Assembly: GCA_001940725.1 (NCBI GenBank)
Contig: MDVR01000133.1
Location: 1 to 25,675, forward strand
DNA: 25,675 nt
Direction of reading: 5' to 3'
Source: Candidatus Heimdallarchaeota archaeon LC_2
GTDB taxonomy: Archaea > Asgardarchaeota > Heimdallarchaeia > Heimdallarchaeales > Kariarchaeaceae
The notes beneath the pieces were generated by a model. It worked only from the letters and a program-made list of their open reading frames with translations. It was not told the origin of the DNA and searched no databases. The position numbers and the translations under genes were made by a program. Shown here piece after piece: positions 7,906 to 15,633 of this stretch. How positions within the stretch are numbered: position 1 is the first letter of the stretch; the number at the start of each line of letters is the position of its first letter.

Positions 7906-8313
7906 TTAATGATTAATATACCTTCGAAATGCTCTACTAATAACATATGATAACCTGCTATTATTACTATTGTTTTCAGCAATAAAATAATTGTCCATCA
8001 TATTATTCCTGCTTGATTTGAGACAGGCATAATGATATAATTCCACCGCATCCAGATATTCCAAAACATTAGTAAATCTGTATTTAGGATTTTGTAACCC
8101 TTCCAAATTACCTTCTCCAATTAACAGAAAAAATGCTGGTGAATATAGTTCAGGTAGTTCTTTATGATAACTCACTGGAGTTTTCTTGTTGGAATAATCA
8201 TAGACTTGAAATCCTTTGTCAAGTATTTGCTGCCAATCATAGGGTAGGCGTCTTTGCTTGGCATATTCCTCCAGATCGATTATTCCCTCAGTAGTTTTAA
8301 TAATGTAGCCCAT
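7906..8313 (-). CDS. Hypothetical 135-residue protein
   Basis: Starts at ATG 8313; a TTTAAATA box lies about 35 nt upstream on the minus strand. The protein is soluble and helical: an opening strand pair (MGYIIKTTEGIIDLEEYAK), then RRLPYDWQQILDKGFQVYDY, then LEYLDAVELYHYACLKSSRN, and a Ser/Asn-rich basic end. No family recognised. It is divergent from the membrane-anchored nuclease at 8558, sharing a 244-bp control region. Confidence 0.65.
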   Translation of the reverse strand: MGYIIKTTEGIIDLEEYAKQRRLPYDWQQILDKGFQVYDYSNKKTPVSYHKELPELYSPAFFLLIGEGNLEGLQNPKYRFTNVLEYLDAVELYHYACLKSSRNNMMDNYFIAENNSNNSRLSYVISRAFRRYINH

Positions 8314-8395
8314 TTTCTAAGTTAAATATGACTAATAAACTATTTAAAACGATGAGGACATAATTAGAAGTGAATATCTGATGATTTATGAAATT

Positions 8396-8407
8396 CCGGA
8401 CCGACAA
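8396..8407 (+). repeat. Dispersed motif CCGGACCGACAA, copy 1
   Basis: CCGGACCGACAA in the divergent control region between 8313 and 8558. It recurs exactly at 9054-9065, as a reverse complement at 13561-13572, and with one mismatch at 1433. A GC-rich 12-mer is unexpected in this AT-rich DNA. Confidence 0.55.
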
Positions 8408-8526
8408 ATAATTCTGAAAACAAATGTTCTCAAGAATCGATGATCGATTAAATTCCGAGAATCCTCAAATGAATTACTCATTCAAATCGTGTAATATTTC
8501 TATCGGCTAATCAAGGCTAATTCTTA

Positions 8527-8535
8527 CTTATATAA
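8527..8535 (+). promoter_or_regulatory. TATA box for the nuclease at 8558
   Basis: CTTATATAA, 5' end 31 nt before the ATG; leaderless spacing. Confidence 0.65.
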
Positions 8536-8557
8536 TATTGATCACAATTTTGATTTA

Positions 8558-8992
8558 ATGGTAAATTACACAATCTTATCTTTATTTGTACTCTTGGCAT
8601 TGTTATTATCGGCCAAGAAATCACAGAAAAATGCTGATCATTCCAAAAGACTTCGGTATGGAAAAATATCGACCACTCTCAAGGGACACAATGTCAGATC
8701 CAAGGGTGAGAGGACAATTGCTGATTGGTTATATTCCAATAAAATCAAATATTTATATGAACCCAAACTTTCCAGATTTATCCCGGATTTCTTCCTTCCA
8801 GAACATGGAATGGTTATTGAATACTATGGATTGCGTGACGCTCCTGGAAAAATAGGACATGATTATAGAAAGAAAATTCTTACCAAAAGAGGGTATTTCA
8901 GCAGTTTAAGTATTCAATTAATAGAATTGTATCAAGAAGATCTTTCTCGTCTCGATATCATTCTTCCTGAAATGTTTCTTAAACACAGCTGA
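8558..8992 (+). CDS. Membrane-anchored PD-(D/E)XK-type nuclease
   Basis: 144 residues. One N-terminal membrane helix (about 3-18, YTILSLFVLLALLLSAK) is followed by a basic linker and a compact nuclease-like domain. That domain shows the order expected for the PD-(D/E)XK fold: the helix glutamate in RSKGERTIADWL (E51), then PDFFLP (D77), then VIEYYG (E88, with Tyr where Lys often sits). This variant is familiar from restriction-like and helicase-associated nuclease domains. No cleavage-specificity domain is visible, so it may act with partners. A TATA box 31 nt upstream fixes the ATG. It lies upstream of the two unknown proteins and the UvrD-like helicase on the same strand, although it has its own promoter. 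An anchored nuclease would cut DNA near the membrane, for example incoming DNA; that is inference. Confidence 0.75.
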   Translation: MVNYTILSLFVLLALLLSAKKSQKNADHSKRLRYGKISTTLKGHNVRSKGERTIADWLYSNKIKYLYEPKLSRFIPDFFLPEHGMVIEYYGLRDAPGKIGHDYRKKILTKRGYFSSLSIQLIELYQEDLSRLDIILPEMFLKHS

Positions 8993-9053
8993 GATAAAAG
9001 AAAAAAGTCTTAATTCGTGATAAATTATAGTGACAAAATTGAATGCAGTAAAA

Positions 9054-9065
9054 CCGGACCGACAA
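9054..9065 (+). repeat. Dispersed motif CCGGACCGACAA, copy 2
   Basis: Exact copy of the 12-mer at 8396, followed by GAAG. It lies 200 bp before the start of the gene at 9265. Confidence 0.55.
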
Positions 9066-9234
9066 GAAGATATCTCGAATAATGATATTCAGGATGATAA
9101 GAAATTATGTAATACGATCGTTGGATCGATATAACCAGATAAGATATACAACCGAAGGTAAGAAGAGTAGTTTGGAAGAATTTGAATGATGAATTGGATC
9201 GATTAATTCAGAAAATATCCTCAGACATTCCTTG

Positions 9235-9242
9235 CTTAAATA
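9235..9242 (+). promoter_or_regulatory. TATA box for the gene at 9265
   Basis: CTTAAATA, 5' end 30 nt before the ATG. Confidence 0.65.
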
Positions 9243-9264
9243 GTTTTCACCGCTTATTTCATTT

Positions 9265-10149
9265 ATGATAAATAATAAATCTAACAACCTTCCAGTAATC
9301 GAGGATGATCTCATGGATCTGATAGTAGGAGAAACCGGGAAACAATATTTTGATCAAATCCAGTTTTTTTCTCTTCTCATTAACAAACATGATCCTGTAG
9401 AAATAGATTCAATACCTGATAAGAAAATCACCCCATTTTTTGCAGCACTTTGGTATTTCTATTATGAACAATTTATAGATTATATTAATGAACTGCCCAA
9501 CAAAAATAGTGACAAAGATATCTGGGCCTATTTTAAATTGTTAATGAGAGTACTGAGAGAAATTGGTATGAAAAAATATATCCCCCCCATACAACAAGAA
9601 CTACCTCAATACACATCGGATATTTTACCCATCAAAGTCCTCAATTTGGATCAGGTTATCTTCGATCTGAATATGATCTGTTATTTCATCAATCAGATAC
9701 CTGAAGAGAAATATAGGGTCAGACAGCAAGCAATGGAGGATTTTTACAGCCAAGTTCTGGGTGAAACAAAGCGTTTCATAAGGTATCCCGATGATATTCT
9801 GGAACAGGATTTTAAACTTGATAATAATGGGTCGCTATTCTGGTACACGGCCAAATTAATGGTTTGTGCCCCTGATTTCCTTGTTGTCGGCAATCAAAAT
9901 CATTTATGGTATGTCTACAAATTAACCCGGCTATTTGAGATTGCGTTGTCCAAAGATCTGAAACATATTAGCCTGGATCTTGGACAATTAATCTGTGGTG
10001 AGATGATCAAACTGGGGATAAAAAATAACAAACCTTTCGATATGCCCATCCAAATTACTCCCAAAATTATCCACAGTATAAGATACGAGCTTGCCTACAG
10101 TATGGGTAAAAGGATGGCTCAAGAGGGTAAATTATTACATACTAATTGA
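9265..10149 (+). CDS. Hypothetical all-helical protein, first gene of the helicase trio
   Basis: 294 residues, soluble and predicted mostly helical; no family recognised. Notable segments are PFFAALWYFYYEQFIDYI (58-75), rich in aromatics, a proline-rich turn around IPPIQQELPQY, and a C-terminal run ending KRMAQEGKLL. The segment at 58-75 resembles residues 97-114 of the next protein (shared F, A, L, W, Y, F positions), so the two may be distantly related. It is followed at 52 bp by the 607-residue gene and then the helicase, all on the plus strand, each with its own TATA box at the same spacing. I infer a shared system but no function. Its nuclease neighbour at 8558 is 272 bp upstream. Confidence 0.75.
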   Translation: MINNKSNNLPVIEDDLMDLIVGETGKQYFDQIQFFSLLINKHDPVEIDSIPDKKITPFFAALWYFYYEQFIDYINELPNKNSDKDIWAYFKLLMRVLREIGMKKYIPPIQQELPQYTSDILPIKVLNLDQVIFDLNMICYFINQIPEEKYRVRQQAMEDFYSQVLGETKRFIRYPDDILEQDFKLDNNGSLFWYTAKLMVCAPDFLVVGNQNHLWYVYKLTRLFEIALSKDLKHISLDLGQLICGEMIKLGIKNNKPFDMPIQITPKIIHSIRYELAYSMGKRMAQEGKLLHTN

Positions 10150-10170
10150 ACTATTAATCGATTTTCCTTA

Positions 10171-10178
10171 CTTTTATA
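10171..10178 (+). promoter_or_regulatory. TATA box for the gene at 10202
   Basis: CTTTTATA, 5' end 31 nt before the ATG. Confidence 0.65.
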
Positions 10179-10201
10179 GATTTCATTGTATAGTATAATT
10201 A

Positions 10202-12025
10202 ATGAAAGAGGAACATTCTGAGACCGGCGAAGCTTACGATTTTGATTCTTTACTCAAAAACAATGGTGGGCAACTGTATAAACGATTCGTCACATTTGAC
10301 CGACTCATAGAACTATTTCTCGAGCTAAGGGAAGCCAAGGTTAAATTCATGATGGAGTTAAAGGCCGATGAAATTGAAGGTATGAATAAAGGAGATGTGG
10401 GATTTAATTCCGAAAATGTATTGACAAATCAGCCGACCTTTACTACTAAAGCCGAATATATCATGGCACTATTAGCAGCACAGGCAGATGTTTTCTGTGC
10501 CTATCTCTGGCATATGTATCCCTTTAAGTTCTTTAATTTTCTGCGAAAAAAGGCCAAGAGGGACACCATAATTGCAGCCCTCTACAGTCTATTTACTATT
10601 GAGACCAACATTTTTGCTGAGGAACTGGTTGAGAGGGAGACTAAGAAGAAAATCAAACGCAAGACAAAAATTGAATCAATGCCAGTCTATGGATTTATTA
10701 GGAAAAAGTATCAATTCTTCATGCGTTTAATCTTATACAAATATCCAAGCTATGAAGATATCATGAGTAATAATAGTAGCAAAATACAGGAAGTAAAAGA
10801 CCAAGTGACACTGCAGACAGTTAATTCAGTAGTTTGTAAAGCCAATGAATATGTAGATAAGTATAAATTGAAGAAGATAAGTAATTTCAATTGGTATTAT
10901 GCTCTGGCCCTTCATGCAGAGCATTGGCAGTTTGATGAGGACGATCGACAGATTGAGGATCCTAGTTTTTATCTACTATTCCCAATGTTCAGCAACTTGG
11001 ATCCTGATACCCTACAAGAGAAACTGGCTCTGTTGGCTTCATTTGGTGTCAAACATGAACTTCTAGAACATGAATTTGAATTCATGAATGAGTATAACTC
11101 AATTGATAAATCGATTATTCAAGATTCCCAAATGTTGCAATTTGAATACTTTCAGGAAAAATCAGAAATCTTGGTTTCTGTAATCAATAAGAATATTGGA
11201 TTAGAGACAATCTCAGAAAAACAAATTCAAACTGCAGTAAATAATTCTTTGACTGAGTTATCCAATATTGATCCAGATTATAATTGGGCAACCCATCCTT
11301 CATTGCAGGGATTTATCACAGACAGGGTAAATCAAATTGAGGTTATTAGAACAATAAGAGAAAATCCCGATGATTACATTTTTTATCTGATAGTTACATT
11401 ATGTGATAACTTGATGGTTATGCAATCCAATTGCATTGTTACAATAGATAGGAATGATCCTACGGGTCCTTTGAGTGAATCCCGGTTAGCAAAATCTGAG
11501 AAAAGTGATTTGTTAAACTTACTTGATGAAAAAGACGTTTTAATAATAAATAAAAATCATGTCTGGTGGTCAAATTTCAAAAAATACGTAAAAGTAGATA
11601 ATTCAAATAGGCAAAAATTCCTTGATGATTTCTTGAAAGAGCATGATTGGAGAGAATTATACACCCGAAAATTATTGACGAGAGATGAAGAAATTCAGAT
11701 AGTGAAGCAAATAGGAGATCACTTTGGTGATTTCATGCATGAAACTGCAGATCTATTAGAATTAGATGGAGATGGATTAATTGTTATGCTATCTGATGAG
11801 ATACTAATAGATCGGGAGTTAGATCAATTTGCTAATATTATGGATGAAGATAGAACTATGGAAATCCTTCATCAAGATTCATGCAAAATGGGCGAAAAAT
11901 GGAGAATGAAATTTGGAAATCAGTTATTGAAATATCTTACAACATCTATAGATAAAACAAAATATGAGAGAACTATGATGTCAAAACATGCAATGTTTGA
12001 ATATTTGAAAAATTTAATGAGTTAA
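10202..12025 (+). CDS. Large hypothetical all-helical protein, second gene of the helicase trio
   Basis: 607 residues, no recognised domain. It appears helical throughout. There is an acidic N-terminus, a basic patch around 115-165 (RKKAKRD, KKKIKRKTK), an aromatic segment FCAYLWHMYPFKFFNFL (98-114), and a late motif GDHFGDFMHETADLLEL followed by an acidic region. No Walker motif, zinc site, signal peptide or long membrane span was seen. The basic patch could contact nucleic acid. It sits between a 294-residue unknown and a superfamily I helicase, with short gaps (52 and 70 bp) and a promoter of the same design. It is likely a structural or specificity partner of the helicase; function unproven. 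Confidence 0.75.
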   Translation: MKEEHSETGEAYDFDSLLKNNGGQLYKRFVTFDRLIELFLELREAKVKFMMELKADEIEGMNKGDVGFNSENVLTNQPTFTTKAEYIMALLAAQADVFCAYLWHMYPFKFFNFLRKKAKRDTIIAALYSLFTIETNIFAEELVERETKKKIKRKTKIESMPVYGFIRKKYQFFMRLILYKYPSYEDIMSNNSSKIQEVKDQVTLQTVNSVVCKANEYVDKYKLKKISNFNWYYALALHAEHWQFDEDDRQIEDPSFYLLFPMFSNLDPDTLQEKLALLASFGVKHELLEHEFEFMNEYNSIDKSIIQDSQMLQFEYFQEKSEILVSVINKNIGLETISEKQIQTAVNNSLTELSNIDPDYNWATHPSLQGFITDRVNQIEVIRTIRENPDDYIFYLIVTLCDNLMVMQSNCIVTIDRNDPTGPLSESRLAKSEKSDLLNLLDEKDVLIINKNHVWWSNFKKYVKVDNSNRQKFLDDFLKEHDWRELYTRKLLTRDEEIQIVKQIGDHFGDFMHETADLLELDGDGLIVMLSDEILIDRELDQFANIMDEDRTMEILHQDSCKMGEKWRMKFGNQLLKYLTTSIDKTKYERTMMSKHAMFEYLKNLMS

Positions 12026-12063
12026 TCGATCCATCTTCAATTTCGATCGAGCCATGAATTTTA

Positions 12064-12071
12064 CTTAAATA
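12064..12071 (+). promoter_or_regulatory. TATA box for the helicase at 12096
   Basis: CTTAAATA, 5' end 32 nt before the ATG. Confidence 0.65.
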
Positions 12072-12095
12072 AATTTCATCACACATTTTATATCA

Positions 12096-13892
12096 ATGAT
12101 ATCTCTAGTAAGTCCTAATGATATCCAAACTGATGTTAGAAAATCATATAAGATTATAGGTTTACCTGGTACTGGAAAAACATTTACTCTGCTCCAAATA
12201 GTAAAAAACTATGTCTCAGATGGAATTGCAATGAAAGATATAATTTATTGCAGTCACACAAGAGCAGCAATAGGGGAAGTTCAAGAACGAATTGTGAAAT
12301 TATTACCTCAGCTAACAGATAAAGATCTCAAATCAATCAAGACAATGCACTCACTATCATTTGGCTTGGTCAGACAAGATCTTGGCAACAAGTTCAAGAA
12401 ACAAAACAATATTAGGAAAATAAAAGAAGATTTCTTCAAAGAATTCAGAATTAATTATCAACATAAGTTCACCTTTCTCAAATTCATATCATCAGATAAT
12501 CCTACAGTGTATGATTTGAGAAATATCGAGTCTCTTAATGAGTTACAACCCAGTATCTTCTTTAAATTACATGCAGATCTACAAATAAAATTCCCGGATG
12601 ATGATATTAAATCATCTTTTGATTATCTAAGAGAATACTGGTCCAGATTATCCATTGAGGATGATGATGAATACAATGAGGATGAGGAATTCGAGAATAT
12701 CAATGAGGAATTATCTAAGTTAGCCATTCAGGTAAGCTTCTTATTTCATCAGCAATGGTCATTATACAAGCAGCAGAATTATATTTTTGAATTCAATGAT
12801 CTACTATTACATTGTTTCAAAAATCGTTTGTATCCCCAATGCACCATACTTATAATGGATGAATTCCAGGATTTCTCCCCTCTACAATTTGAGGTATTCA
12901 AAGTATGGGCAGATAATACCAAAGTTACTATCATTGCAGGTGATCCTAATCAGGCTATTTATGGCTTTCAGAACTCTTCTCCACAATTCTTACAAGATTA
13001 TGAGGCTACTGAGCCAGAAATAATACTTGACGTTTCATACAGACTACCACCAAAGATTATTGAATTAGCTCAACAAATGATTACTTCTAATAATTATCTT
13101 TCCAGCTACCAATCCCACGTATCTATAGATAGGGAGGGGTCAATAGAGGAAGTTGATTTATCTGAAATCGATATTGAACCAGATGAATCTGTATTTGTAT
13201 TATGCCGAACCAATTCAATGATTGAGGTGATTAGTAACAAATTAAGAGAATCCGGTATTATGAACTGTATCTATCCTAGTAAATCAAATAATTCTGCAGA
13301 GAAAAAAGAAATTGAAATGTATTATGATGTGATTTACAAACTAACATATGTCGGTCCGAATTCTGATGTCGTCTTTACAGGTGATGAAATCAGGGTTTTA
13401 CTCAAATTATCTGAGGTACCACAAAATTTCAATAATGTGATCAATATTAGTAATCGAAAATCTCTATTTCTTTACCATGAATATCACAAATTGCAACAAT
13501 TACTGCAGGAAGAGGAAGAGGTCGGAATTGAAAAAGAATTACTTCTCTCAATGATCAATCTTGTCGGTCCGGAAATACTTGAACTACTTACACGAAAGAT
13601 CAGCAAGGCTACTAAGGCCAGTATCAAAAAGGGAATTGAGAAGGGATGGAATAAAACGCAGCTGATTAACTCTTTGGATCAGGTTAAAGTAATGACTATT
13701 CACAAGAGTAAGGGCAAAGAGGCAGATCTTGTTATTGTGGTCAATCGTGCCACTCACTATGAGAAAAGGGGAGAGGAGAACGAGGATGAGGAGAGAAGAA
13801 TCTGGTATGTGGCTGTTACCAGGGCAAAGAATAGATTAATTATTGCATCCTATGAAGATGAATTTGAATATACCAAAACTAAATATGTATGA
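12096..13892 (+). CDS. UvrD/Rep-like superfamily I DNA helicase
   Basis: 598 residues with the SF1A helicase motifs in order: Walker A GLPGTGKT (22-29), Ia-like YCSHTRAAI, TMHSLSF (83-89), Walker B MDEFQD (254-259), motif III AGDPNQAIYGFQ (281-292), SYRLP (314-318), motif V TIHKSKGKEAD (534-544) and motif VI WYVAVTRAKNRLII (570-583). It should be a 3'-5' ATP-driven DNA translocase. The 1B region around 90-230 is replaced by an acidic helical insertion (DDDEYNEDEEFE, 189-200), and the protein ends soon after motif VI with no nuclease or Tudor-like tail. A fused nuclease is absent, but a separate PD-(D/E)XK-type protein lies 3.1 kb upstream. Gabija GajB is also UvrD-like, but its OLD-type partner is not here. 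A defence or repair role is inferred. Confidence 0.92.
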   Translation: MISLVSPNDIQTDVRKSYKIIGLPGTGKTFTLLQIVKNYVSDGIAMKDIIYCSHTRAAIGEVQERIVKLLPQLTDKDLKSIKTMHSLSFGLVRQDLGNKFKKQNNIRKIKEDFFKEFRINYQHKFTFLKFISSDNPTVYDLRNIESLNELQPSIFFKLHADLQIKFPDDDIKSSFDYLREYWSRLSIEDDDEYNEDEEFENINEELSKLAIQVSFLFHQQWSLYKQQNYIFEFNDLLLHCFKNRLYPQCTILIMDEFQDFSPLQFEVFKVWADNTKVTIIAGDPNQAIYGFQNSSPQFLQDYEATEPEIILDVSYRLPPKIIELAQQMITSNNYLSSYQSHVSIDREGSIEEVDLSEIDIEPDESVFVLCRTNSMIEVISNKLRESGIMNCIYPSKSNNSAEKKEIEMYYDVIYKLTYVGPNSDVVFTGDEIRVLLKLSEVPQNFNNVINISNRKSLFLYHEYHKLQQLLQEEEEVGIEKELLLSMINLVGPEILELLTRKISKATKASIKKGIEKGWNKTQLINSLDQVKVMTIHKSKGKEADLVIVVNRATHYEKRGEENEDEERRIWYVAVTRAKNRLIIASYEDEFEYTKTKYV

Positions 13893-14109
13893 TGTGGAGT
13901 GGAATAGTCGATTACTGAAGAAAGATTTGGAACAACTGATGGACCTGCATAACTACAACATTATTCCCAGATTAAATACACAGGCACGGGGAGATTTTGA
14001 GTCAGCAATATTTTGAGTAGGAACTAACAAAAATTGAAAATATTAGGAAATTACTTTGTGAAGTTGATAATGGCAAAACTAAAAAGGACTACGACTATAA
14101 AGATATGTA
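13885..14109 (+). pseudogene. Possible decayed small gene after the helicase
   Basis: ATG 13885 overlaps the helicase stop by 8 nt and opens a 43-codon frame (MYDVEWNSRLLKKDLEQLMD...) ending at 14016. A second frame, open just after a TAG near 14020, continues with a similar hydrophilic helical composition (ELTKIENIRKLLCEVDNG) to a TAA at about 14109. The two pieces look like one short protein split by a frameshift and a stop, but neither is long enough to prove it. Confidence 0.25.
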
Positions 14110-14469
14110 ATGTATTCTGAAATCAATACACAAAAGAGCTCTCTGAAATCATTTACTAAACTTATCTCAGAAAACAAAATAATGAAACTCAAGTTGGAAT
14201 ATCAAGGTATCAAGGTTATTATTGCTGAGGTTGTTCTGTCAATGTTAATACTGTATCGTATTCTTTATTATATTAATCCTTCATTTTTCACATTTATCAG
14301 TGAAAGCCAGATGGTCGACTATCTTATAAGCTGTATAGATGTAATTATTACTGGTACTGCTTGGAACACTTTTCAAAAGGATAGAAAGTTGTTCTGGTGG
14401 TTATTTCCAGTACTCTTGATATTGATTATTGTACTAACTGTTTTGTCTTTAGTCTATCCAAGATTATAG
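14110..14469 (+). CDS. Small multi-span membrane protein
   Basis: 119 residues from ATG 14110, or 95 from ATG 14182. There are three hydrophobic segments: VIIAEVVLSMLILYRILYYI (about 35-54), a weaker LISCIDVIITG (about 72-84), and LFWWLFPVLLILIIVLTVLS (about 93-114). A basic cytosolic head precedes the first. No family recognised. No TATA box sits at the usual distance. It lies between the helicase region and the surface-type protein at 14563, on the same strand. Confidence 0.55.
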   Translation: MYSEINTQKSSLKSFTKLISENKIMKLKLEYQGIKVIIAEVVLSMLILYRILYYINPSFFTFISESQMVDYLISCIDVIITGTAWNTFQKDRKLFWWLFPVLLILIIVLTVLSLVYPRL

Positions 14470-14562
14470 GATGTAGATTGGTATAGAGAACTGCTGGAGA
14501 AATTTCCAGAGGAATTGATATGTGGCTTAGATCTAAAACAAACTATTGTTGTTTATATAATA

Positions 14563-15633
14563 ATGGTTGATATAATTAATAAGGACATTACAACGGCTGA
14601 AATCAAACAATCGATAATAAGCCTTAGAAATGCTAAACTGGTGATTAATATATCCAATCAATTGCAACAACTTCCAATAACATTCTTCATTATATTGTTA
14701 ATTCTAATACCCATTGGTGAATCATCGAAATTATTGATAGACGGGGAAAACACTTTAGATTTATCAGGCACCCAGAGAGATTTCGATAGGCCATCGAATA
14801 CACAGGTCATTTACCAGTTTGATCCAAGCAAAATCTGGAATGGTAATTCCAGTGTTACCTATAATTTTGATGCAGATTTTAATATTAATCACGATGAGTT
14901 ATTAGGCTCCGATTATCAATTGGCTGATAAATACAATTTTTCGTACGTTAGATGGTTGCAAGGGGATTTATACTTTAAATTCGGGGCATCCTATGAGGTA
15001 GCTGACGCATATGGACCTCCGTTTACAGAATTCAGAACTAGCGATGGATTAAACATATTAAGAAGCCTTACCTCCTTTTATCCTCCAACAATTTTTTATG
15101 ACATGAACGGAATTGAGGTGGGTGATGAATTAACTGATTTTTACTATATAAATGGTAGTAGAGACTCAATGATGCAATCATTTAATGTAACTGGTGAAAA
15201 ATCATATCAGGTAAGTGGACTTCCCGCTTTTGATGTTTTCATAGTAAATTCAACAGTATCTTATTATCAAGAATATAATTGGGGAACTCCATTACACGAG
15301 ATATCTCATACGTTCTATCTTGAAAAACATACAGGAATAACTGTTTATCACAACCTGTTTATGAATCTAACAAGACCCCACCCATTGCATGGTCCCCGGA
15401 TTTGGATGGGGAGTGAAAGTCACGAACACTGGATTTCAGGATACAATAGCATTGACTTCAGTGTCCAGTTTAATATAACTATTGAACAAGCCACATCACA
15501 AGAAACAGCTTCTAGTAATACAGTAAGTCTAGGTGTAGAGGATAGTGTCAACACTTCTAACAAAACCAGCGATGCAAATAATCTTAATTTTCCATCTTTT
15601 ATGATTGTAGTAAATTTTCTTTTGGTATTGTGA
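14563..15633 (+). CDS. Surface-type protein with N-terminal membrane segment and short C-terminal anchor
   Basis: The frame is open from 14470. TTG 14515, ATG 14563 or GTG 14641 could start it; GTG 14641 would place the hydrophobic segment PITFFIILLILIPIG like a signal peptide. The exported part is Asn/Ser/Thr/Tyr-rich with many N-glycosylation-type NxS/T sites (NGNSS, NFS, NGS, NVT, NST, NLT, NIT), as in archaeal surface proteins. Near the end come HEISHTFYLEKHTGITVYHN, a Ser/Thr/Asn linker of about 30 residues, and a hydrophobic tail of only about 14 residues. HEISH matches the HExxH zinc-protease pattern, but the flanking TFYLEKHTG resembles a beta-strand motif common in archaeal surface proteins, so protease activity is doubtful. 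The last 105 bp overlap the convergent KaiC-like gene. Confidence 0.65.
   Translation: MVDIINKDITTAEIKQSIISLRNAKLVINISNQLQQLPITFFIILLILIPIGESSKLLIDGENTLDLSGTQRDFDRPSNTQVIYQFDPSKIWNGNSSVTYNFDADFNINHDELLGSDYQLADKYNFSYVRWLQGDLYFKFGASYEVADAYGPPFTEFRTSDGLNILRSLTSFYPPTIFYDMNGIEVGDELTDFYYINGSRDSMMQSFNVTGEKSYQVSGLPAFDVFIVNSTVSYYQEYNWGTPLHEISHTFYLEKHTGITVYHNLFMNLTRPHPLHGPRIWMGSESHEHWISGYNSIDFSVQFNITIEQATSQETASSNTVSLGVEDSVNTSNKTSDANNLNFPSFMIVVNFLLVL

Noticed and set aside
9082..9192. 36-codon frame beginning MIFRMIRNYV upstream of 9265
   Set aside because: No TATA box at the usual distance and too short to judge.
12096..13892. Gabija GajB assignment for the helicase
   Set aside because: The UvrD-like core fits, but no OLD-family ATPase-nuclease (GajA) is in the window; the neighbours are different.
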